Assembly (NCBI GenBank): GCA_920105805.1 | Contig: CAKKTI010000145.1 | Coordinates: 1 to 45,614, forward strand | DNA length: 45,614 nt | Source: Condylostoma magnum | Taxonomy: Eukaryota; Ciliophora; Heterotrichea; Heterotrichida; Condylostomatidae | Direction of reading: 5' to 3' | In this document: one piece after another, positions 36,729 through 45,614 of the stretch | How the letters are laid out: each line of letters begins with the position of its first letter | Position numbering within the stretch: the stretch's first letter is position 1 | Position numbers and translations under genes: made by a program | Notes under the pieces: model-generated | What the model was told of the DNA's origin: nothing | The model's database searches: none | Seen by the model: the letters and a program-made list of their open reading frames with translations, nothing else

Positions 36729-37904
36729 ATGTTGAACTTATTATTCCTATATTTCTAGTCGATTAACGCAGTAAACCCTGATGCCACCTACTCCTTTATC
36801 CAGTACTGCAACCACTACGGCTACAGGGCTGAGAATCACACTGTAACAACTTAAGATGGCTACATTCTCATGATGTTCCGCATTCCTGGATATTTAAATG
36901 AGACAGTAACAAATGATAAGCCTCCAATTTTCTTACAACACGGTCTAATAGACGACTCTGACGACTGGATAATTAATGTACCAGAATAAGCTCCAGCGCT
37001 TGTACTAAGCCGGGCAGGGTTTGACGTATGGCTTGGAAACAGTAGAGGAAACAGGTACTCAATTGCCCACACAACACTAAGCACCAGTTCCGCTGCCTTT
37101 TGGGCTTTCAGTTGGTAAGAAATGGCTATGTATGATCTACCAGCTCAAGTAGACTATACCTTAAAGTACACTGGCCATAAGAAACTTACTTATGTAGGAC
37201 ACTCACAAGGTACATCATAAATTATCACGCATATGGCAGATCATCCTGAATTTAAGGAAAAGATCAATTTATCGGTATTACTTGCCCCTATTGGCTCAGT
37301 AAGGAGTATTACTGTAAGTATTTTGCAACTGCTCAAATCAGCACCGTTTTTCACTTTAGCAAGGGCATTAGGAATTCACTAATTCATGCCTTACACTGAC
37401 ACACCTTCATTGTTTTACGACTTATGCACTTGGTTTAACTTCGGGTGTTCTACCGTTCTATCATGGTTTGCTGATATGACTACAAAGTACGATGATCTTG
37501 ATAGAATGGGAGTTTTTACTGCACATGAGCCTGGTGGAACAAGTCTACAGGATATGATTTATTGGCAATAAATGGTTAACTAGGAGGTGTACTAGATCCA
37601 GAAGTATGATTATGGTGAGAGTGAAAACATGGCTGTATATGGACAAGCTACACCTCCCATTTACGATCTTAGTAAAGTTCCAGGGCCTATTGTTATGTTT
37701 TCTGGGCTATATGATCGTTTAGCTGACCCAACTGACGTCGCATGGCTTAGATAAGAGCTAAAACATGCTATAGTATACAGCGAGTGTGCCTTGAATACAG
37801 GACATTTAACTTATATGTGGGGACTAGACACTCACTGCTATCTTGACAAGTTAATTGAGCTAGCTAAAGAATATAGCAAGGATAATTAGTTAATTAGATT
37901 TTAG
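36729..37904 (+). CDS. Secreted/lysosomal acid lipase
   Basis: 391 residues, the normal length for acid lipases, which hydrolyse triglycerides and sterol esters in lysosomes or phagosomes. A signal peptide ([14 protein letters not shown]) precedes the family start ([20 protein letters not shown]), followed by [13 protein letters not shown] with the oxyanion region, [16 protein letters not shown], the nucleophile VGHSQGTSQ (Ser ~159), Asp in [13 protein letters not shown] (~329) and His in [12 protein letters not shown] (~358). The catalytic triad is therefore complete. Termination is at TAG-TAA-TAA at 37902; an earlier TAG at 37887 is possible. The last of these TAA triplets shares its final A with the ATG of the next gene. 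Confidence 0.92.
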
Positions 37905-37909
37905 TAATA

Positions 37910-39772
37910 ATGGAAGCACAAATTCTTTAAGATGATTTTGAATCTTATTAGCCTGTTATTGTAGATGATTTATTATCCGGCATAAAAGACTGGCATAATA
38001 CGTAAGAAATTGTTAGATTGACATTGAAGGCACTTGCTGATGTAGTAAGGGCACAGGGAAGTGCAATAAGAGAATTAGAAAATTAGATGGAATCTAAGCC
38101 TAGTTGGGATCAGGTTTAATTACTGCTTGATTAAAAGGCAGACACTGGTTATGTAGAAAAGGTTTAAGAATAAGTTAGTCGTTTTGAAAGGCTTTTAGAT
38201 AGCAAAATGTCAGTAAAAGATATTGAAAAGAAGATAGAGGTAAGTAATTAGTCTTTGAAATAAAAGTTATGTTAGAGTTTTGATGATAGAATAAAGGAAT
38301 AAGATCAAACAAGGGAAATTTAGATTTAAAAGATTGAATAGATGATATAGAATAAAGTTGAATATGAGGAATTTAATACAGGGATGTAAAATAAGGCTAA
38401 TTTTGATGTTGTATAAAGAGCCTTATAAGGAAAAGTAGATAGAATAGAATTAGATAGCTTTGTTAAATAATATGAAAGCTAATGTTTAGAACAATAGGAA
38501 AATGTAGATTAAAAATAAGATGATTACAATAGAAAATTTTAAAAGATAGAATAACAGCTGTAAATCATCAATTAAAACTAAGCAAAGCTAATAAATTAAA
38601 GTATACAAGATTTAAAGAAGGAAATAAATAACAATGTAAATAAACAAATATAGGAATTAACGTTAGAATAATAAAAGGTTTAAGATAAAGTTGAGTATAT
38701 GGAATAAAATAATTAATTTGATAGTATAATTGACATATAATCCCAAGTATAAAGATTAAAAAGTTAAACTGAAAGATCAATACAAAAGATATAATAGGAA
38801 ATATAAAACAGATAATATCAAAAGTAACAGGAGTAGCTAATAACTTAAGTTAATAATATTGAGAAGAGATTATAAGCATAGAATCAACTAGTTTAAGATA
38901 ATCAAAATGTAAAATACTTGATAGAATAAGTAAGTATGCTAGAGAACCAAATTTCACGCCTTTAGCAAACATAGGATTAAATAAGCAAAGATACACATTA
39001 GAAAAGCTAAATAAAACAAATCCAATACGATTTAGATTAACTAAAAGATGAGCTATACGACATAAAGCAATACCCAGACTTATTAAATAACGCAAAACAA
39101 GGATTAACTGCTTAATTAAACCATTTATAATAGGATGTAAACTAAATCAAGCACAATTCCTCAACTCAACATTAATTCAACAAACTTTCAGACTAAATTC
39201 ACTAAACAGACAAAAAACTACAATAAAAAGTAAGCTAATTGTATCATATACAAGACACGAAGTTAGACAAGAGTGACTTCAGTGAATAAATAGACAGCAT
39301 TAGATCAATACTCGATTCCTACAGTAATTTCTCTAATTTCATAGACGAGTAAAATATAATCAACGAAACTTTATGCGGAGAAAACTGTCTAAGTCGTTGA
39401 ATCTGAAAATCAGGACAACTTACCCTAGGGAACTAGATTCCATGGGAAATTGAAAGCGTAAACACATGTCCAGATAATTTCATATGGGAAAAGGGCAGCT
39501 CATCAATAATTACAGTTGCTCCAGGACTGTATGAACTGTCAATAGGAATTTATTGTATAGAGTAAATACAATTCAAAGTTCTAATCAATGGAGAACAAGC
39601 TGTAAAGATTGACGGCTTATAAGAAAACAGAACAATTTTTCACCACTCTGCTGGAAACGTAGCTGGCTACTGTCTATCTGACTTTATAGCTCTTCCAGCC
39701 AGAGCCAGAGTATCAATTTCAACTGCAACTGCTGCGAGTATAGAAGGATTTTTAAGTTTGCGTAAGCTTTGA
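37910..39772 (+). CDS. Long coiled-coil protein with C-terminal C1q/TNF-like jelly-roll
   Basis: 620 residues in one frame with dozens of TAA/TAG glutamines. Residues ~25-460 are a nearly continuous Gln/Lys/Glu coiled coil (WHNTQEIVRLTLKALADVVR near the start, then repeated K-x-E-x-F/V phases). The last ~130 residues form a compact beta domain: IPWEIESVNTCPDNFIWEKG, ITVAPGLYELSIGIY, KVLINGEQAV and DFIALPARARVSIS, the pattern of C1q-like domains. No signal peptide is present, so this is a cytoplasmic scaffold, perhaps trimeric through the jelly-roll. I do not know its function; a cytoskeletal or basal-body role is only a guess. The gene ends at TGA (39770), one of few TGA stops here. A RING gene ends 10 bp on, on the opposite strand. 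Confidence 0.75.
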
Positions 39773-39782
39773 TTATCATACA

Positions 39783-40319
39783 CTAATTCACCACTTGCAT
39801 TAAGTGAGACTGTTCTTCTTTCACTTGCAGCACACATTTCACTTCACCTCTACACATATGACAGCGTTATGCTTGTTTGAATAGTTCCAGTCCACATTGA
39901 TAGCAAATTCCTCCATGCCCACAGGGCATTAAGACTCCGTCGCATATATTGTCACAACATGTTACACACTTTTTCTGTTAAAAGCTGGACTAGGGTCGGT
40001 GGACTGGCACCCAACTCAATTAGTGACGTTTTGGCGATTTTGGAGGGGATTCTAGCTCTAAACTTACTGATCTTGTAGCAGGTTTACTATATTAGGAGTA
40101 ATCAAGTGGTTTAAAATATGTGCTAGATATCTAGATCAATATTTTAGGCGATTTCTTGACTTGCTGGTAAAACATATGGGATATTTTCCTGAAATGGGAT
40201 AATTGAGGAAGTTCTACCAAATCTTCAATGGAATTTTAGTCTAAACTTTGTCTATTACTGTCAAAGAAGAAATTATTTCACCAATTTCTATTTAAAAATT
40301 ACGCGATAGGGTCGAACAT
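39783..40319 (-). CDS. RING-finger protein (probable E3 ubiquitin ligase)
   Basis: 178 residues. A disordered, Ser/Pro-rich N-terminal part (MFDPIAQFLNRNWW, LESPPKSPKRH) leads to a C-terminal RING at ~116-158: CVTCCDN, GVLMPCGHGGICYQC, then CHMCRGEV. This matches the C3HC4 type, often found in ligases with a C-terminal RING. The substrate is unknown. Stop is TAG after MQVVN; reading on would overlap the neighbouring coiled-coil gene in antisense. Confidence 0.82.
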
Positions 40320-40413
40320 TGCTAATGTTATTATTATAAACAATTACAGGTATAAAATAGGACCTAAAATTCACCATGTGAAGCCATCTTCCTCTAGCTG
40401 CACAGCAAAATCT

Positions 40414-40863
40414 ATGAAAAACAAGGATATTGACACTGTTCCTCCAATACCTGTAAACAAAAGCCATAAAGTGGCAAAAACTTCTTTAATAGTAGAGTCG
40501 CCGGTTCATAAAGAAATTGTGGCTCCTACAAATAGCAAAAGAGTGCCGAGGGAAATTAGACCAGTGAAGCTACAACAAATTCAAATAGGCCAGAAGATCT
40601 AGCTTCAACTTCAATCTATGTACTCATCTAATTTCAAAGCAACTAAGAATAGTAAAATTGATCTGCTCAATCTTCCAAGAATCCAGAACATCTCACTTAC
40701 GTTATGACACTCATCATAGGTGTTCCTATTAAAAATTGTTCCTATTATATTAGTAACCAACATAGGAATTATTGAAAATTTGTACTCTCAGAATTCGTAA
40801 ATACTGAAAAGTAATAAAATTTTAGATGTAAAGCATCCTAAGTTTTGGGATAAACTTATATAA
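40414..40863 (+). CDS. Small basic protein, unrecognised
   Basis: About 149 residues from the first in-frame ATG. It contains a Pro/Lys-rich start (DIDTVPPIPVNKSHKVAKTS), a Gln-rich middle (PVKLQQIQIGQKIQLQLQ) and a hydrophobic later part (FLLKIVPIILVTNIG). The frame stays open upstream to about 40330 without ATG, so the true start may lie further 5' or behind a short intron. It ends at TAA-TAG; an earlier TGA after ISLTL is an alternative end. No family was recognised. Confidence 0.5.
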
Positions 40864-40913
40864 TAGCTTCGCCTTAGTTGATAACATATCTGATAATCTA
40901 GTATGTGACGACG

Positions 40914-41144
40914 TCATTGGATGTATTAGTGAATAAGTACTAGTAAATCAAAAGCAATCCAAAATCCCAATGGAATCGCATAAGTTATATTAAAATAAGT
41001 TGTGATAAAAAGCCCTACGAGAGATAATTAGAAAAAAATTGAAAGTAAAACCCATCTGAAAATTTCTCTTTTTATTGAAACTGCTCTTATTATATTCTAA
41101 TCTTCTACAGATTATTCCGTATCAAGTCTTACTTCAGTTTCCAT
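40914..41144 (-). CDS. Small two-span membrane protein
   Basis: 76 residues. A polar N-terminus (METEVRLDTEQSVEDQ) is followed by two hydrophobic stretches, WVLLSIFFQLSLVGLFITTY and AIPLGFWIAFDLLVLIH. The end is the TGA at 40916-40914, or a TAA four codons earlier. The size and hairpin topology suggest a small ER or surface membrane protein; no family was recognised. It lies 50 bp from the convergent gene before it and 46 bp from a possible divergent ORF. Confidence 0.55.
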
Positions 41145-41190
41145 TTATAAATTATAATAAGAATTTTTCGACAATCTTGGCTTTCTAATC

Positions 41191-41649
41191 ATGTAAAGTA
41201 GCTTATTTCATTCTATTATTATGAAGCTGATTGGCCTAATATACTTGAGCTAGTTTGATTTTAAAGGCAGCTTAATTCAAAGAAAGTAGACTTTGATAGT
41301 TATCAATTCTTTAGTTGAGTAAGCAGCAATTAATTAGTAGTAATCCTTTAAAACTATGCATTGCATTCCGAATAAATCTACTTATGTTGATAAACGATTA
41401 TGTTTTAATGATGAACATAAAAAGATTAATTATTCAAATGAAATTAAATAACTTCTGTAAAAGTATAGCAAATTAAGGCTTCAAATGAGAACTTGTAAAT
41501 AATCTGGATTTTAAAGAATATTATAGAGTTAATTGCTATTAGTTAAATATGATTATAAGGGGAAAAGAGATTATGTCTAGTTATAGAAATGATTAACTAA
41601 TAAAAATATTAAGACTGAAAATATAGAAATTTGAATATTATTGCAATAG
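41191..41649 (+). CDS. Possible small Gln/Lys-rich protein
   Basis: An open frame of about 150 codons from ATG 41191 (second ATG 41221) to TAG-TAA at ~41647. It includes MHCIPNKSTYVDKRLCFNDE and KYSKLRLQMRTCKQSGFQR. Because all three stops can be read, an open frame is weak evidence in this genome. Support comes only from the amino-acid composition and the divergent position next to the small membrane protein. It may be an eroded gene. Confidence 0.3.
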
Positions 41650-42384
41650 TAAACATGAATTTATCTGTTATGTAGATAATATTCTCTAATTAAAGTATAG
41701 ATAAATTGATAAAGGGTTTAATAACAGTTTTTCCAATTTTTAAAAAGGGAATAAATAAAATCCAGAAAACTATAGATCTATATCACTGATTAATTATAAT
41801 AGAATATGAGAGCCTCAGTAATCTTCTTTCTAAATTGATTAATCTAAGAATGTATGCCTATTTTGTATAATGGCCTAATAAAATGCAATCTTGATTTACA
41901 AACTTTTATTTTTGAATGCTTTCATTTCTTTCTTCTGGGCTACCGCTTATAACTTTACTACTTTGTATCATCTAATTTATCAATATAGCTATCTATCTCA
42001 TCCTCTAGGGATAAATTATTTTAAAGGTATTATAGATAGTAATATTAACTAAAGATAAAAGATGAGACATAAGTAGCTCATTCCATTATTGGTGGGCTAA
42101 AAGATTATATAGTAAAGTACTATATATTAGTAATTCGAAATGTTATTAGGCTCCCTGCATTTTAAGAAATTCTTTATTGGGTATATTGAACGGTATTAAT
42201 AATATCAGATTGTAGAAATACAATAATTATTATAAGTAGTTATTGTTATAGCTCACACAGGAACAATTGAATACTGCTGATAAATAATTAGATTTCGTTG
42301 TTTTAAAATCTAATTACACTTACCTTGCTTTCCTTGCATTTTTTTAAGATGGTATCCCTATTTCTTTCTCATCAGTATTTTAAT
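41650..42384. other. Gene-poor stretch with a possible receptor-tail remnant
   Basis: No confident gene. On the minus strand around 41880-42010 a peptide like IDKLDDTKQQSYKRQPRRKK resembles the basic tail of the receptor gene (YLEEVQQNSYKRHKR), followed by a repeat-B-like stretch (AAAAGTTTGTAAATCAAGATTGC on the minus strand). This may be the 3' remnant of a receptor paralogue. The remainder is plain A/T-rich sequence. Confidence 0.35.
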
Positions 42385-42682
42385 AAACTCACAACCCCTA
42401 TTAGTATATTAGTTCATTTTAAATAAGAGTTAAACTCTCCAATGCTCACTCGTTTTAAGATAATTAGGATTTTCCTTGAATTTGACTTTCTATTAGTACT
42501 AAATCCTTTATTTGAGTTGTTATTTGTAAAGCTACTATTTTCCCTAAATTACTTACGAAATCAGCATTTTTTTTCCTAAATATTGAATAGCTTAAAAAGA
42601 GTCAGTGTAGACACCTTCAAATCAATGAATAATAAAACAAACTCACTATATAAACTTATTGTTCTAAGCTTTATAATAAAAT
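42385..42682 (+). promoter_or_regulatory. Conserved 5' flank of the right surface-protein gene
   Basis: Homologous to 2939-3255 in inverted orientation. The best-kept pieces lie at 42450-42500, 42530-42560 and 42600-42680, the last ending just before the ATG. It may contain the promoter; no known box was recognised. Confidence 0.4.
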
Positions 42683-45614
42683 ATGTTGTTTCTTCAGCTA
42701 TACAATGTCTACGCTTAGGTCTGCAACTGCTCAATCGACACACTTAGCGATCTGCTTTGCGATATAGAGTGTATGTCTGATATATGCGAATTTGATAATT
42801 ATAGTAGATATTAGGATAGACATTCAGGATGCTATGAAGATTGCGTTCAAACAGGATGTCAACCAACTTGATTTGCTAATGATTAATGTGAGGAGGAATG
42901 CAATTCAAAAGTATGTGGGTTTGACTATGGAAAGTGCTAATCGTGCTCACAAGAGAAGATAGGAGACGGAGTCTGTGACAAAGCGTGTTTCTTCAGCGAG
43001 TATGAATTTGACCAAAATGACTGTGATGACACTTTATGTAGTGAAAATTGTGTTTTCTCGTAGATCAATAACGGAATTTGTGAGTTGGAGTGCTTTGACA
43101 GTGAATGTGATTATGACGGGGAAGATTGTAGTGATTATTGTGATGGAGATTGTAAGTTTGAAATGGTAGGAGATGGTATTTGTTAGGAGAGCTGTAATAC
43201 TTTTAAATGCTATTATGACAAAGATGACTGTGGAAAATGCTCAGAATTGTGTAGTTGAACTGATAAAAAGGATTGTAAACCAGAATGTTTGATTCTAAAC
43301 TGTAATTGGGGGGAATTGCCTTAGGATGGATGTGTAGATTATGGATGGATTTTATACAACTTTTATTATTAGGGCTATTAATAAGATTATAATCTGGCAT
43401 GGTCTCCTTAAATTTGCTACGATAGCTTTCCTGAGTGCTCTTACTTGGATTTTATTTCTTCTAATTATCCATGCAATCCTAATTGTAATAACTTTGAATG
43501 TATTCTTGAGAATTAGAGTTGTATTTAAAATATATAAAATGAAGGTGATTGCTTTTCTAAAAGGAGTGGAAATCAAAATGAATTTTATTGTTGATAATGC
43601 AGAAATGATGCGACATATTTTTAGGGATAATGTTTTCCTAATTGTCCTTAAGGGCTAGAATACAATGTTATTGACCTTATTATTTTCTGCCATCATCCTA
43701 TTGATAAGACAAGTGCTGAAGATCCTAAGATATTTTATGTAAGAAATAATGATCAAAAGTTTCAAAATGGATCACTAGAGTATCCTTATAGTACTTTGAT
43801 ATAGGCTGTAGCTGGAAACTGGTACAAAAATAGTATTATTTATATTTAAAGCAATACAATTGATATAGGGTAATTAGATTTGGAAGTTATTAACTCAATT
43901 GATGATTTTTGAAGTGTAAAATCTAAGATAGACACTTTAACCATAACGACTTTGCTGTGCTCAGAAGATACTGAAATTTAGCCATGCTTGAATGAACCAA
44001 GTCAAATAAGAATCAGTAATTTTGAGTAATATATTGCATTTAATTTCGGTTAACTAACATTTAAAGATGTACACTTTACCGGAGATACTGACCTAATTGA
44101 AAACTGTGCTAATTGTGATTACTGCCCCTATTCATATTAATTAGATGGACAATTTTACAATGATAGGGATGAAGTTATTGAAGAATTCGCCTAATAGTCC
44201 TATTGTGATTTGTATCATAATACAAGCTTTATAAAAGTAACTAATGCTGCCTAGCTAAACTTCATTAATGTTAACTTTTATAATATAAGGAATCAGTACA
44301 AAAACATCATATCTGTATGGAATTCTAATGTAGCATTCATCAATGTGAATTTTCATAATATAGTAACCTTTGAGAATGTAATAGATTTAGGCTCAGATAG
44401 TTACCAGAATGAGTTCACCTATAGCAAAGGAAAGGGAAGCTTTTTAAACAATGGTTATGAGTATAAAGCTGTAAACTTTGGTTCCCTATTGCAAATCAAC
44501 AAATTTAGAAGAGTTAGCTTAGAAAATATCACATTCGAGCTTAACATATAATCGCAACATGATCAATCCTTAATACATATTACAAATTTTAACGAAATTA
44601 GCTTAATAGATTTGTAAATTAGTTCAAGCATCATAAGAGGATTTATAACTTTAGATAATTCTCAGATAGAGAATAATAGTTATCAAAACTAAGCTGATAT
44701 ACAAGTGGAAAATATTAGTATAAATAATAGTCTTGTAATCGATAGTTTTATCGTGTATTAAGACAAAAATGAAGGCAATTCCAGACTCGAAAATTTGAAT
44801 ATACAAGATACAGTTTTTAGCTCAGAAGAGGAAACTGTTTAATCAAACTTTCTACTTTTTGATTCAATAGATTAAATCACAATGATAGGCTTAAAGATAA
44901 TAAATTTCACCCAAATAAGTTAAAATTTCATGAAAGCTGGCCAAATTAACTAAATAAACCTGTAAAACATAGAGATCTAAAATCTAAAAGTGAATGATTA
45001 AGAGTTACTAGGAGGTATAATTAATTCATTTACTTAAAACTCTAATCATTATATGCAAAGTGAATTTACTTTGTAATCAAGTACAAGTAATTAAAATATC
45101 TTTAACCTTTCAAGTAAAGTCAGCATAACTCTAGGAAACTTAGACTTTGAACAAGTAGAATTTTAAAACCATCCCCTAATATCAATTCAACAGTTTTAAA
45201 GCTCTGTTAAACTATCAGATGGGATATTTGATCAAATTAGTAATTCATCAACCTAATCTCAAATTCTTAATATATAAAACATAGGCAAATTAGAATTGGA
45301 TAATATGAAGTTTACAAACATTATAGGAAGTAATTAAGAAAACACAGCATCAGGAATTGCAACTATTTAAGATTTAGGTGATTAGCTAATCATAACTACA
45401 ATACAACTCCATAACATTACTTGTGATTAAGCATCAGGTATTGAATTATTCAATGTTGGCCAAATAGAAATGGATAATGGATAATTTATAGGAAATACTG
45501 GTAATAAGGGTGTTTTTAATATTGCATTTGATAATACCTATCAAAATTAAGAAGTTCAAATAGTGATTAATAACACATTATTCCAAGAAAACTATGCATT
45601 GGAATTCGGAGCAT
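42683..45614 (+). CDS. Large surface protein, 5' part (Notch-like Cys-rich repeats + beta-helix), runs off window
   Basis: A partial gene of about 977 codons, open to the edge. The signal peptide (MLFLQLYNVYA) is followed by Cys repeats with intact acidic positions (GDGVCDKACFFSEYEFDQ, NDCDDTLC, GDGICQESC, DKDDC). A Cys-rich junction (FYCWQCRNDATYF, GQCFPNCPQGL) and beta-helix repeats follow (NFHNIVTFENVIDLGSDSYQ, DQASGIELFNVGQIEMDNGQ). In the helix the protein is almost the same as the left copy, in the first ~120 residues clearly different, and compared with the complete middle copy it is a more distant paralogue. Role as for that copy: a surface receptor or adhesin, ligand unknown. W in CSWTDKK is TGA in all three copies. 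Confidence 0.86.

Larger units (their letters stand above)
42385..45614. repeat. Right arm of the ~3.25 kb diverged inverted repeat
   Basis: Reverse-complement partner of 1-3255 (described there). From ATG to window edge the two arms differ by only 6 bp in length. Scattered single-base differences show that this is not simply the same molecule read twice, although allelic copies are not excluded. Confidence 0.9.

Noticed and set aside
40325-40380. An 11 bp intron giving the small basic protein an upstream ATG
   Set aside because: An intron this short is below any known size in heterotrichs, and there is no RNA evidence.

Overview
The window reads as nuclear DNA of a ciliate with an ambiguous, Condylostoma-type genetic code (NCBI table 28). 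In every recognisable gene TAA and TAG sit at glutamine positions and TGA at invariant tryptophans. The clearest case is the Aurora-kinase DFGW motif, where W is TGA and the Q that follows C-V is TAG. The same TAA and TAG triplets are needed as real stops at gene ends, because otherwise genes would run into oppositely oriented or out-of-frame neighbours. TGA-only termination (karyorelict type) does not fit. The DNA is AT-rich, genes close in one frame without any required intron, and spacers are often 0-35 bp. That suits a gene-dense heterotrich somatic (macronuclear) genome. No telomere, rRNA, tRNA, CRISPR or viral element was recognised.

Layout. (1) 1-3255 and 42385-45614 are the two arms of a diverged inverted repeat. 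Each carries the 5' part of an outward-facing gene for a large surface protein (signal peptide, Notch-like Cys-rich repeats, beta-helix), and both break off at the same homologous base. (2) 3256-7230 is mostly gene-poor, with a repeat family and a broken COQ3 copy. (3) 7231-10656 encodes a large receptor with ligand-binding lobes and a polytopic membrane domain. (4) 11434-18064 is compact: COQ3, an ABHD17-like pseudo-hydrolase, a PH-like protein, the AP-2 mu adaptin and a coiled-coil zinc protein. (5) 18307-25026 is a complete third copy of the surface protein, 2239 residues. (6) 25475-41144 is the most compact part: thioredoxin/PDI-like protein, malate dehydrogenase with an NADP-type motif, VAP/MSP protein, MYND-Aurora kinase, STIL-like centriole factor, Nup88-like protein, CDPK, double-FHA protein, acid lipase, coiled-coil/C1q-like protein, RING protein and small proteins. 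(7) 41145-42384 is weakly coding or gene-poor.

These are mainly housekeeping, trafficking, signalling and basal-body genes lying side by side, not one pathway. The most noteworthy points are the stop-codon logic (several adjacent genes are in frame with no obligatory stop between them), the extreme packing, the MYND-Aurora fusion, the NADP-type coenzyme loop in a cytosolic MDH, and the three surface-protein paralogues with signs of gene conversion and an inverted-repeat arrangement.

All functional names rest on reading motifs by eye. No database or alignment program was used, and gene ends are uncertain by a few codons wherever stops are doubled.
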